Positions 40,821-50,040 of a stretch of DNA of 64,000 nt are shown here, one piece after another. This stretch comes from Ensifer aridi. Its GTDB lineage: Bacteria; Pseudomonadota; Alphaproteobacteria; Rhizobiales; Rhizobiaceae. The stretch spans positions 67,489-131,488 of the forward strand of contig NZ_LUAV01000033.1 in the NCBI RefSeq assembly GCF_002078505.1, read 5' to 3'. The position numbers and the translations under genes were made by a program. The stretch's first letter is position 1. Each line of letters starts with the position of its first letter. The notes beneath the pieces were generated by a model. The model saw only the letters and a list, made by a program, of their open reading frames with translations. It did not search any database and was not told the DNA's origin.

Positions 40821-41674
40821 TGCGGATGGCAGCCATCTTCGCTCTGCTTCTCGCCGGCTCGCCATCCACGGCGCTCGCCCTCGAAATCCCGCGTGGGGCC
40901 TCGCAGGACAGTCGCGTGCGCTTCGTCGACTACCAGCCGTACAACATCACCCGGATTATCGGCTCTCTGCGGTCGTCGGTGCAGGTCGAGTTCGCGGCCG
41001 ACGAGGAGATCGCACACGTCGCGCTCGGCAACAGCGTCGCCTGGGAAGTCGCGCCGGCCGGCAACATCCTCTTCCTGAAGCCGCGCGAGAACCAGCCGGT
41101 CACCAACATCTCCGTGGTGACCACCCGGCGCGACGGGTCCACACGCAGCTACCAGATGGAGCTGACGGTGCGTGACGGAACGGTGGAAGCTGGCCAGAAC
41201 ACCTATTTCTACGTCAAGTATCGCTATCCGGCCGACGAGGCCGAGCGTCGGCGCCAGGCGGCCGCAGCGCGTGCGATCGCAGCGCAGGCGAAGGAAGCCG
41301 ACAATGTGCTGGCGATTCACGAAGCCTATGGGCCTCGGAACTGGCGTTACTCCGCACAAGGCGCCGAGGCGCTGGAGCCGCAATCGGTCTACGACAATGG
41401 CAAGGTCACGACCTTTGCCTTCGTCGGCAATCAGGAGATGCCTGCCATCTACATAGAGAACTCGGACGGCAGTGAGAGCCTGGTGCCGAAATCCGTCGAC
41501 GGCAACCTGGTCCTCGTACACGCGATCAGCCGAAAGTTCATCCTGCGAAGGGGAGGGGATGTGCTCTGCATCTTCAATGAGGCCTATGACCGGGGCGGCA
41601 TCAACCCTGACACCAACACGACTTCACCGTCGGTCGAGCGCGTCGTGCGGACCGACGGTGGCGGGGTGCAATAG
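40820..41674 (+). CDS. virB9: VirB9 outer-membrane core component
   Basis: 284 residues with signal peptide (MAAIFALLLAGSPSTALALE). Hallmarks: SRVRFVDYQPYNITRIIGSL, VEFAADEEIAHVALGNSVAW, ILFLKPRENQPVTNISVVTT, YFYVKYRYP and the C-terminal YDNGKVTTFAFVGNQEMPAI then RGGDVLCIFNEAYDRGG. Forms the outer-membrane ring with VirB7 and VirB10. Confidence 0.95.
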   Translation: MRMAAIFALLLAGSPSTALALEIPRGASQDSRVRFVDYQPYNITRIIGSLRSSVQVEFAADEEIAHVALGNSVAWEVAPAGNILFLKPRENQPVTNISVVTTRRDGSTRSYQMELTVRDGTVEAGQNTYFYVKYRYPADEAERRRQAAAARAIAAQAKEADNVLAIHEAYGPRNWRYSAQGAEALEPQSVYDNGKVTTFAFVGNQEMPAIYIENSDGSESLVPKSVDGNLVLVHAISRKFILRRGGDVLCIFNEAYDRGGINPDTNTTSPSVERVVRTDGGGVQ

Positions 41675-41683
41675 GAGGCGGCC

Positions 41684-42853
41684 ATGTCTCAAGAAGACGA
41701 AAGCCGCATACCCGGCGAGCGCGCCGAGACCCTCACGGCCAGGCGGATTGACAGCAATCCCTTCCTGAAGCGGGGCGCGGTGGCGCTGGCCGTAGTTGCC
41801 TTTGTCGCCTTCGCGCTCTGGTCCATGAGCGGCGAGAAAACGCCGGCGGACATCACGAGCCCGGAGCGGGTGGTCATTCGGCAGACAACGAACTTCGAAC
41901 CAGCCAAGGAAAAGGTCGAACCGGTTCGGGCAGAGCCAGGGATCAAGCTGCCGACACCGGCCGTCAGCGCGGAGGTGCCGGAAGAAGATCCGCTGCTCGA
42001 TTCCGCCCGCCGCGCACCCGTCATGGCCTATAGCGGTGGGCAGAAGAACACGACATCTCGCCGTGACGAAGATCCTGCTACCTCGGCGGATAGCAATTTC
42101 CTGCCGCTTGATGGCAACATGATGGGCCAGAACAGTGCCAGCAATGACGAACAACGATTCAACGGTTTCCTTCGGCCGACCCGGCTCGAGGGCTCGCGCG
42201 CCGGCACACTCGGTAATCGGAACTACATTGTCGCGATGGGCACCTCGATACCCTGCGTGTTGGAAACGGCGATGGCGTCGGATCAACCGGGCTTCACAAG
42301 CTGCGTGATCAACCGGGACGTTCTTTCCGACAATGGCCGTGTTGTGCTGATGGAAAAAGGCACACAGGTCGTTGGCGAATACCGCGGCGGTTTGCAGCGC
42401 GGTCAAAAGCGGCTTTTCGTCCTGTGGAATCGCGCGAAAACGCCCAAGGGGGTCATCGTCACGCTGGCGTCACCCGCGACCGATGCGCTCGGACGCGCCG
42501 GCGTCGACGGCTATGTCGATACGCACTGGTGGGAGCGTTTCGGAAGCGCGCTTCTCCTCTCCATCGTCGGTGACGCCACGAGCTATGCCAACAGCCGCCT
42601 GCAAGACAGCGACGTCGACGCGCAGGGCACGACGAGCGCTGGCCACCAGGCAGCAGCAATCGCTGTAGAACAGTCAATCAACATCCCGCCGACGCTCCTG
42701 AAGCATCAGGGCGAACTCGTCTCGATTTTCGTGGCCCGCGATCTCGACTTTTCCGGTGTCTACACGCTTCACATGACCGAGCCGAAGAGCCGCATTCTCG
42801 ATCGCGCCATGTTGGGAGACTTCCGTCCACAGTCGCCATTGGTGACTAAGTAG
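41684..42853 (+). CDS. virB10: VirB10 envelope-spanning scaffold
   Basis: 389 residues, ATG at 41684 after AGGAGG. One N-terminal helix (AVALAVVAFVAFALWSMSGE), a Pro/Glu-rich periplasmic stretch, then the beta-barrel domain: NRNYIVAMGTSIPCVLETAM, GFTSCVINRDVLSDNGRVVL, GTQVVGEYRGGLQRGQKRLF and WWERFGSALLLSIVGDATSY, with the antenna region and IFVARDLDFSGVY at the end. Connects inner and outer membrane complexes and senses ATP use. Confidence 0.95.
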   Translation: MSQEDESRIPGERAETLTARRIDSNPFLKRGAVALAVVAFVAFALWSMSGEKTPADITSPERVVIRQTTNFEPAKEKVEPVRAEPGIKLPTPAVSAEVPEEDPLLDSARRAPVMAYSGGQKNTTSRRDEDPATSADSNFLPLDGNMMGQNSASNDEQRFNGFLRPTRLEGSRAGTLGNRNYIVAMGTSIPCVLETAMASDQPGFTSCVINRDVLSDNGRVVLMEKGTQVVGEYRGGLQRGQKRLFVLWNRAKTPKGVIVTLASPATDALGRAGVDGYVDTHWWERFGSALLLSIVGDATSYANSRLQDSDVDAQGTTSAGHQAAAIAVEQSINIPPTLLKHQGELVSIFVARDLDFSGVYTLHMTEPKSRILDRAMLGDFRPQSPLVTK

Positions 42854-42862
42854 GGTAAAGGC

Positions 42863-43873
42863 ATGACGACCGAGGGTCCTGACGCAGCGGTCGTCCGCGA
42901 ACTGCTCGCCCCGTTTTCCCCGTTCTTGAACGACAAGTCCCTCTACGAGGTGATCGTGAACCGGCCTGGGCAGGTGCTAACGGAAGGCCCCGGTGGGTGG
43001 CGGACCCATGATCTGCCGGAGCTTAGCTTCGAAAAACTGATGCGCCTTGCCCGGGCCGTGGCCAGTTTCTCCCAGCAGTCCATCGATGAAACGCGACCGA
43101 TCCTGTCGGCGACCCTGCCCGGCGACGAAAGGATCCAGATCGTCGTTCCACCTGCGACAAGCAAGGGCACGGTCAGCATCACAATTCGGAAACCCTCGTC
43201 AGTGACACTGAGCCTCGAGGACCTGGAGGAGGACGGGCTGTTTGCTAACGTGACGCCCGCCAGCGACGGGATCAGCGCCGCGGACCGTAGACTTATCGAT
43301 CTGCACCGGAATGGCGCTCATGCTGAGTTCCTGCGCGAGGCGGTGGTGGCGCGAAAGAACATCATAATTTCGGGAGCGACGGGGTCGGGTAAGACGACAC
43401 TCTCCAAGGCGCTCATGCGCTATATTCCGATCCATGAGCGGATCATCTCTATCGAGGATACGGCGGAACTCATTATCCCGCAGCCGAACCATGTGCGGTT
43501 GTTCTATTCTAAAGGAGGACAGGGGCTTGCCAACATCGGCGCGAAGGAGCTCCTCGAGTCCTGCCTGCGCATGCGACCGGATCGAGTCCTGCTTCAGGAA
43601 CTGCGTGATGAGACGGCATTCTATTACATTCGCAACGTCAATTCGGGGCATCCAGGATCGATCACGACGGTGCACTCCGATTCCGCAGCGCTGGCGTTCG
43701 AGCAACTAACGTTGCTCGTGAAGGAATCAGAGGGTGGCAGGAACCTCGACCGCGATGATATTCGTAAGCTCCTGAAGGTCGCGGTCGACATAATTGTCCA
43801 ATGCAAGCGCATCGAAGGGCGGTTCCGCGTGACGGAGATTTATTTCGACCCAGGCTATGTCGAGGTGTGGTGA
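42863..43873 (+). CDS. virB11: VirB11 traffic ATPase
   Basis: 336 residues, ATG at 42863. N-domain (LNDKSLYEVIVNRPGQVLTE) then the RecA-like domain with Walker A SGATGSGKTTLSKALM near residue 170, Asp box ERIISIEDTAEL, Walker B MRPDRVLLQELRD and the His box SGHPGSITTVHSDSA. Hexameric ATPase at the base of the channel. Last gene of the operon; no coupling protein (VirD4) or relaxase follows within the window. Confidence 0.96.
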   Translation: MTTEGPDAAVVRELLAPFSPFLNDKSLYEVIVNRPGQVLTEGPGGWRTHDLPELSFEKLMRLARAVASFSQQSIDETRPILSATLPGDERIQIVVPPATSKGTVSITIRKPSSVTLSLEDLEEDGLFANVTPASDGISAADRRLIDLHRNGAHAEFLREAVVARKNIIISGATGSGKTTLSKALMRYIPIHERIISIEDTAELIIPQPNHVRLFYSKGGQGLANIGAKELLESCLRMRPDRVLLQELRDETAFYYIRNVNSGHPGSITTVHSDSAALAFEQLTLLVKESEGGRNLDRDDIRKLLKVAVDIIVQCKRIEGRFRVTEIYFDPGYVEVW

Positions 43874-44172
43874 CCCGCGTAATATCCGGAGCCTGCGCCC
43901 AAGTGGGATTTTGGGCGACTGCAGCAGGGGGACGCGTCCTATGCGGTTCTGCTGCATTTCTTGTGACTTTCTCCGCATGGTTGCGTTACAGATCTTGCTA
44001 TCGCGCCCGCAAGCTGGACTGCGACGCCTGCACAAAGTCGCAGGATATTAAGGACCCATTAGGCTAGCTGCATATACCCTCCTATGGCAGCGCGCCGCGG
44101 GCATGATGCCTCCTGCGTCCTCGGTTCGAGTGGCCGAGGAATTTAATACAGCCATCCGCGCAGGTGTCATCC
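43874..44172. other. Intergenic gap after virB operon
   Basis: No supported gene and no clear terminator. It separates the transfer operon from the cyclic-di-GMP gene. Confidence 0.3.
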
Positions 44173-46371
44173 ATGCATAGAAATACAGGTTCAGAAAGCC
44201 GCCGCACCCAGTTATTGGTTCTGCTCATCGCCGCCGTTTTCATCTTGGTCGCAGCCGCGCTCGCCGGATTGGTTGCGGGCTCGATCACTACCCTCACGAC
44301 GACCGCAGATGACATCGATGACCAGAGAGCCCTGCAAGCAACGTCGGGCGCGGTGCAGGCACTTCGCAAGCAAATGGCGGCGACCTTGCGCGACAACGCG
44401 TACTGGGACGATGCCTATGCCGAGGTGAACGCCGACACGCGCGTCGACTGGATTATTGAAAACTGGGCGTCGACCTCTGCCGACTACCCTCTTTACGACA
44501 CGGCCATCGTTGTCGACAGCCGAAATCTTCCGGTTGTCGCGTACCGCAAGGGCGTTCCGATGGACGTCACGCCGAACGAATTCTTTGAAGACTTCCAAGC
44601 GCTGATCGACGCGGCGAGACGCGTGAGGATGTCCGACGAAGTTCCTGTACATTTCGCGCGCTCCGCCGCGGGAACTGAGCTCATCGGGGCGGCCGCCATC
44701 CAGCCGTTCGAAAGTGACGAGTCGCTGGACTCCCAAGATTTCTACGTGCTCGTCTTTGCAAAGCTGATTACCACGGCCGTTGTGGCCGAGGTGTCCGACA
44801 GTTTTGCGATCGCCGGACTAGATCTCGACTCGAAGCCTGCTGCGGAACGCTTGGAGGTCGCGCTGAAAGGTGTGTCGTCCAAGGATGTCGCCTTCTTCAC
44901 CTGGCCATCGATGGCGCCGGGAACAAAAAGCTACGAGCGGGTCGATGGCGATCTGCAAGCGGCAGGCGTCATCCTGATCCTGTTCCTTTGCTCCATTGGG
45001 GTCGCCGGTGGCATAACCATTCGCAATCTGCGAAACAGCGAACACGCATCGCGCCATCGTGCACTGCATGATCCTCTGACGGGCCTGTTGAACCGCGGCG
45101 GACTGCTCGAGAACGTGGCTGCCGCCTCCGAGCGGGCACGACACAGCGGTAAGCAGGTGAAGCTTCATTTCATCGATCTGGACGGCTTCAAGGCGGTTAA
45201 TGATGCCTGGGGGCACGCGGTCGGAGACGCCCTCATTGTCGCCGTTGCCCACCGCCTGCGCGACGCCTTGCCGAATGACGCGTTTGCTGCTCGCCTGGGC
45301 GGCGACGAATTCGCCGTAGTGACGGTCGACGAACCCGATGCAGAGCTTGTCCCGAGCTTCGGTGGGCGGCTTCAAGATGCCCTCGCGAGCCTGTTCGAGA
45401 TTGACGGACGGTCAATCGAGATCGGTTGCAGTATTGGCGTCGCGGTATCCGAGCACGGCGTCGTGCAGACCAGCGAACTCATGCGGCGCGCCGACATCGC
45501 CCTCTACCGGGCCAAGGACCTCGGCCGCGGCATCACCATTGAATTCGACGACAGCTTCGACGTTGACGCTTTGCAACAGGCTGAGCTGGAAAACGAGCTG
45601 CGCGCCACGCTGTTGACGGGCGGTATATCGGTTATGTTCCAGCCGCTGATCGATGCCCGCTCGGGCGCGGTCACCGGCGTGGAAGCTCTGGCACGCTGGC
45701 GAAAGGAGGATGGAGTTGCGATCCCCCCTGATATATTCATCCCGCTCGCAGAGCGCGCGGGCATGATCGATTTGCTGGGCATGCAGGTTCTGAGGACTTC
45801 GCTGAACGCCGCCGCGGCATGGCCGTCGCTCAGTCTAGGGGTCAATATTTCGCCGCTGCAGCTTAAGAACCCGCGCTTCGTCGAGCAGGTGGAGGAGGCG
45901 ACCAAAGCTGCGGATTTTGATCCTCGGCGTTTGATCGTCGAGGTGACGGAAAGTGTTCTGATTTCCAATCCGGAACAGGCGCGCCGCGCGATTGACGGCT
46001 TGAAGAAAATCGGGGTTAAAGTCGCGTTGGACGATTTTGGCTCCGGATACGCGAGCATCGGATCGCTCAGGCGCTTCGGGTTCGACCGTATGAAAGTGGA
46101 TCGCTCTCTGGTGGCAGCGCTGGAAGTAGATCAGAATGCCGGCGCGGTGCTGCAGGCAACCGTCGCTCTTGCCAATGCGCTGCAAATCCCGGTGACGGCC
46201 GAGGGCATCGAGACGGAACGGCAGGCAACCGTAGTGCGGCTGTCAGGCTGCGACGAACTTCAGGGATATCTATTCAGCAGACCAGTGAGTGCCGACGAAG
46301 TCACAGCTTTATATTGTGGAGCCGAGGCGGGCGGCCGCCAGCCCAGAGCGTTCGCTGACACCCATCATTAG
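44173..46371 (+). CDS. CHASE4-GGDEF-EAL cyclic-di-GMP enzyme
   Basis: 732 residues from ATG at 44173 (AGGTG 6 bases before). TM1 (LLVLLIAAVFILVAAALAGL), a periplasmic CHASE4-type sensor with LRDNAYWDDAYAEVN near residue 75, and TM2 (AAGVILILFLCSIGVAGGIT). GGDEF domain: HDPLTGLLNRGGL, then LGGDEFAVV near 375, intact. EAL domain: GVEALARW near 503, VNISPLQLKN, DDFGSGYASIGSLRRFGFDR and AEGIET, all catalytic signatures present. It could make and break cyclic-di-GMP. Alone on its strand next to the conjugation operon. Confidence 0.94.
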   Translation: MHRNTGSESRRTQLLVLLIAAVFILVAAALAGLVAGSITTLTTTADDIDDQRALQATSGAVQALRKQMAATLRDNAYWDDAYAEVNADTRVDWIIENWASTSADYPLYDTAIVVDSRNLPVVAYRKGVPMDVTPNEFFEDFQALIDAARRVRMSDEVPVHFARSAAGTELIGAAAIQPFESDESLDSQDFYVLVFAKLITTAVVAEVSDSFAIAGLDLDSKPAAERLEVALKGVSSKDVAFFTWPSMAPGTKSYERVDGDLQAAGVILILFLCSIGVAGGITIRNLRNSEHASRHRALHDPLTGLLNRGGLLENVAAASERARHSGKQVKLHFIDLDGFKAVNDAWGHAVGDALIVAVAHRLRDALPNDAFAARLGGDEFAVVTVDEPDAELVPSFGGRLQDALASLFEIDGRSIEIGCSIGVAVSEHGVVQTSELMRRADIALYRAKDLGRGITIEFDDSFDVDALQQAELENELRATLLTGGISVMFQPLIDARSGAVTGVEALARWRKEDGVAIPPDIFIPLAERAGMIDLLGMQVLRTSLNAAAAWPSLSLGVNISPLQLKNPRFVEQVEEATKAADFDPRRLIVEVTESVLISNPEQARRAIDGLKKIGVKVALDDFGSGYASIGSLRRFGFDRMKVDRSLVAALEVDQNAGAVLQATVALANALQIPVTAEGIETERQATVVRLSGCDELQGYLFSRPVSADEVTALYCGAEAGGRQPRAFADTHH

Positions 46372-46538
46372 CGGCTGGTCGATGGCCTCCGGCGGCAGGC
46401 CTCACGCCGAAATGAACCTGCCGGCCCGTCTGCTCGAAAAGCCCAATTCGCCACAGTCGGCTCGGCACACTAACGGGTTCTGACGCATTTCCTCGCTATA
46501 CTCTCTGCGCTTCCTCATTCGGACCGAAGGAGAGACAG

Positions 46539-47402
46539 ATGCATATCATCCTCGGGGGGACAGGCCAGGTCGGCTCGGCAACAGCGAACGCCCTGCTTAA
46601 GCGCGGTGAACCGGTCACGATCATCACGCGCGATGCCGATCACGGCTCAGACCTGAAGGCGGCAGGTGCCTGCATTGCTGTCGCCGACATTCGTGACGTC
46701 GCTGGACTGCGAGAGGTGTTCCGCGCTGGCACGTGCGCGTTCCTGCTGAATCCACCGGCGGCCCCCGCCGGCGACACCGACGCCGAAGAACGCGCAAATG
46801 TCGCGGCAATCGTAGAAGCCCTCGACGGTTCTGGTCTGGAGAAGGTGGTCGCAGTATCGACCTATGGTGCACGTCCTGGCAAGCGGTGCGGTGACCTTAC
46901 CGTGCTGCACGAATTTGAACGGAGGCTGAATGCGCAATCTATCCCCACCGCGATTAATCGCGGAGCGTACTACATGAGCAACTGGGGCGGAATGCTCGAT
47001 GTGGTTCGCGGTAGTGGCAAGCTGCCAAGCTTCTTTCCGGCCGACATGGCCCTTCCAATGGTCGCGCCTGAGGACTTGGGCGAGGCCGCCGCGCGCCGCC
47101 TGCTGGAGCCTGCGAGCGACACGGACCTGCGATACGTCGAAGGACCGGAGCACTACACGCCGCGCGACGTGGCCGACGCCTTCTCCGAAGCGCTCGAAAT
47201 GACAGTTGAAGTCGCGGCGATCCCCCGCGAAGCGTGGGAGGAGACCTTCATACAGTTTGGCTTCTCGGAGGCGGCAGCACAGTCCTATGCCTGTATGACG
47301 AGAACGGTTGTGGATGGCGAGGCCGAGAAACCGGAGGATCCCGAACGGGGCCCGACGACTATGCGGGACTACATTAAAAATGTCGTGAGGGCGGCCAAGT
47401 GA
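46539..47402 (+). CDS. NmrA/NAD(P)-binding Rossmann-fold protein
   Basis: 287 residues; ATG after GAAGGAGAGACAG. N-terminal nucleotide-binding GGTGQVGSATANALL (residues 5-19), IITRDAD and VADIRDVAGL, then LEKVVAVSTYGARPG and AINRGAYYMSNWGGM. No catalytic Tyr-x3-Lys, so it belongs to the atypical SDR (NmrA/QOR2-like) class: quinone reductase or redox sensor. C-terminal VVDGEAEKPEDPERGPTTMR resembles substrate-side loops of this class. Single gene; regulator unknown. Confidence 0.85.
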   Translation: MHIILGGTGQVGSATANALLKRGEPVTIITRDADHGSDLKAAGACIAVADIRDVAGLREVFRAGTCAFLLNPPAAPAGDTDAEERANVAAIVEALDGSGLEKVVAVSTYGARPGKRCGDLTVLHEFERRLNAQSIPTAINRGAYYMSNWGGMLDVVRGSGKLPSFFPADMALPMVAPEDLGEAAARRLLEPASDTDLRYVEGPEHYTPRDVADAFSEALEMTVEVAAIPREAWEETFIQFGFSEAAAQSYACMTRTVVDGEAEKPEDPERGPTTMRDYIKNVVRAAK

Positions 47403-47775
47403 GGGATGGTCCGCTTCCGATACCCTTTGCCGTTGGTCGATCCGCAGGCGGCTAGATGCCGCGGGAGGGGTACCGCGGGCCGTGCGGCGCCGCGGCTTTC
47501 AGCGGATGCCTACGCCTTGGTCAGGTCAATACCTGAGCTTGGAGAGGGCTCCAATCTGCCGCGATCGAACCAGGCCCCATTCTTCATGCTTGATCATGTA
47601 GGAAGGCATGGCAGTGCCCGCGCGGGGGACGCGCCCGGGCACTCATAACAGGCGGGGAACCTGAATGCGGATTGGGTCGGCATGGAACAAGTCGTTCGGG
47701 CGCCTTTGTTCCAGTTCCGATCCGCACGACAGCATGTTTGGCCTTAGCGCGTACGATTTCGAGCAGCTCATGTTT
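47403..47775. other. Intergenic gap with two-palindrome repeat
   Basis: No supported gene. It holds the repeat at 47613-47680. Confidence 0.35.
47613..47680. repeat. Two-palindrome intergenic-type repeat, copy 2
   Basis: AGTGCCCG (47613-47620) pairs with CGGGCACT (47636-47643); then ACAGG.GGGGAACCTGAATGCGGATTGGGTCGGCAT as in copy 1 (6001-6078), the second palindrome here being imperfect. Same order and spacing as copy 1. RIME-like. Confidence 0.55.
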
Positions 47776-49614
47776 TTAACCCCGATCAACGGGCTCGGGC
47801 CCATCGGAGCCTGAGCGCGGCATTCGGGTCGGGTGAGTTTCCGCCTGCGGGGCCCGGATGGCTTGCCGTTCTCTGCCGGTTCGGTCCACGGGCTGCAGCA
47901 GCTTGCGAAACTCGTCCCGTTTCTCGTGAATTGACGCGATCACCAGACCCATCGGAATGCCGATGTCAACGAGTACTGCTTGCGAAAGCTGGAGGCTGGC
48001 TTCGATGGTCTCCGGCACTGCATCAGTCACGTTCAGCTCGTACAATTCCGTTGCGTGCATCGCATCCCGCGCGCGGGCGACAATGGTCAGATCCGGCCGC
48101 TCCGATCGCGCAGAGCGCACGATGGACTCAACCGCGTCGGCGTTGCCCAGGGTCACGACGAGTGCGCGGGCGTTCTGGATTCCGCAACGTCGAAGCAATT
48201 CGATCCGGGTGGCATCGCCATAAAAGATCGTATGATCGCCAGTTCGTTGTTTGGCGACTAGCGCGGGATCGGCGTCGATCGCCAGGAACCTCACCTCGTG
48301 TCGTGTGAGCATTTCGGCGACCAGTTGTCCGACACGCCCGTATCCCACGACGATCACGCGCTCGAGACCGTCGTCGTGCTGGGGCGTCAATCCTGCAAAA
48401 GCAGCTTCATCCATACGCGCATATGCGGCACCGCGGACGAGTATGCGGATCAGCAGCGGAATTCCAACCATCGTCAGAGTGGCCGCGACCGTGGCAGTGG
48501 CGGCGGCATCACCAGGGACGACGTTACCCGCCACAGCCGCGCCGATCAGGATCAATGCGAACTCGCCGCCGGGGCCCAAAACAACTGCCAGCTCGCCGGC
48601 ACTCCGGTTCGGCAAGCCCATCAGGCGCGCGATCGGGAACAGGACAACCGCCTTGATGAGAAAGAAGCCGATCGCGGCACCCGCTGTGGCGATCGGGTTG
48701 GCAGTGATCTCCGAAAGATCCAGACGGGCTCCAACCGAGACGAAGAAAAGGCCAAGCAGAAGTCCCTGGAAGGGCTGGATCGTGACCTCGATCTGCCGGC
48801 GATACTCGGTTTCAGCCAGCAGCAGGCCCGCAATGAAGGCGCCGAGAGCCATCGATTGACCGCTGAGCGCTGTGACAAGGCCGGAGCCGATCACGACCAA
48901 AAGGCATGCAGCGACGAACAACTCGGTGCTCTTTGTCGCCGTGACCAGCCTAAACAAGGGACGAAGAATCAAACGGCCCAGCCCGGCCAATACGATTAGC
49001 GCAAGTGCGGCAGGAGCGAGCGCATATAACAAGCCGGCGCCGAGCTCTGTCCCTCCACGTGCACCCAACATCGTCACCATGAACAGGAGCGGCGCCACAG
49101 CAAGGTCCTGGAAGAGCAGTACGGCGAAGCTTGCGCGGCCGACCGTGGTGTTCAGCAGTTTGCGCTCCACCAGTGACGGTAGAATGATAGCCGTCGACGA
49201 CAGAGCAAGTGCGCTGCCGAGCACCACCGCTGAAGCCGGGCTCTGACCCAGCAAGTCCGCGACGGTCGCGAGAACCGCTGTCGATGCGAGAAGCTGCAAT
49301 CCTCCTAGCCCGAAGACGAGTCTGCGCATGAGCAGAAGGCGGTTCCACGACAGCTCGAGCGCGATCATGAAGAGAAGGAATGCGACGCCGAATTCCGCCA
49401 GATAAGTGATCTGTCCAACATCCGTTATGGATATTGCAGAGAGCCACGGTAGCTCTCTCGCGAGAGCTCCGAGACCGAAGGGGCCAAGTATTATGCCTGC
49501 CGCCAGAAATCCAAAGACGGGGCTCAATTTCAACCGGCCGAACAGAGGCACAATGACGCCGGCGGTCGCTAGAAACAGAAGAAGCTCCTTGTAATTTTCC
49601 GGTCCTGGCGTCAT
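47776..49614 (-). CDS. Kef-type cation/proton antiporter with TrkA-N domain
   Basis: 612 residues. Twelve or so membrane helices of the CPA2 family (LLLFLATAGVIVPLFGRLKL SPVFGFLAAGIILGPFGLGA; ALALSSTAIILPSLVERKLL; LGPGGEFALILIGAAVAGNV), then a cytosolic RCK/TrkA-N domain with VIVVGYGRVGQLVAEMLTRH near 420 and DADPALVAKQRTGDHTIFYG DAT. A tail of 80 residues ends SGSDGPEPVDRG. Kef proteins export K+ during electrophile stress under glutathione control; no KefF/G partner gene is adjacent. Confidence 0.92.
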   Translation of the reverse strand: MTPGPENYKELLLFLATAGVIVPLFGRLKLSPVFGFLAAGIILGPFGLGALARELPWLSAISITDVGQITYLAEFGVAFLLFMIALELSWNRLLLMRRLVFGLGGLQLLASTAVLATVADLLGQSPASAVVLGSALALSSTAIILPSLVERKLLNTTVGRASFAVLLFQDLAVAPLLFMVTMLGARGGTELGAGLLYALAPAALALIVLAGLGRLILRPLFRLVTATKSTELFVAACLLVVIGSGLVTALSGQSMALGAFIAGLLLAETEYRRQIEVTIQPFQGLLLGLFFVSVGARLDLSEITANPIATAGAAIGFFLIKAVVLFPIARLMGLPNRSAGELAVVLGPGGEFALILIGAAVAGNVVPGDAAATATVAATLTMVGIPLLIRILVRGAAYARMDEAAFAGLTPQHDDGLERVIVVGYGRVGQLVAEMLTRHEVRFLAIDADPALVAKQRTGDHTIFYGDATRIELLRRCGIQNARALVVTLGNADAVESIVRSARSERPDLTIVARARDAMHATELYELNVTDAVPETIEASLQLSQAVLVDIGIPMGLVIASIHEKRDEFRKLLQPVDRTGRERQAIRAPQAETHPTRMPRSGSDGPEPVDRG

Positions 49615-50040
49615 CGACAGCTCACAGATTCCGCGCAGAGGGCGAAGCCCGCATCAGCTTGTTGCTCGGAGCCGATGCGCTTCACCGCTCACGGGATCGC
49701 ACTTCGTCTCCTCCGTTGGATCCTACTCTTATTTCCAGTGATAGTGTCGCCGCCGCGACTCCCAGATGCGCATGCAAGGTGACGATGCGATGATGGGCGG
49801 CCCTCGCCAGGAAGGGGGACGCCGTGCGGGACGTCGCGTCCATGCCCGCGAGCACGCGCCTGACCAGTCGGATACGAGTACACCGGACCATGGAATGTCC
49901 TGCCGCGTCCAACGCAGCGCAGTTGCTGTCCTGAGGCTCCCGCTACGAAGGACTGTCAAAAAAGTGTCACACGGGCTGGAATAGGGCGCAGGGTTGCCCG
50001 TTTGCCCTCCATCTCAACCAATGATGGAGGGGCAAAACCG
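49615..50040. other. Divergent intergenic gap between antiporter and SLC13 permease
   Basis: No supported gene; open frames here are short and patternless. It must hold the promoters for the two divergent genes. Confidence 0.35.
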
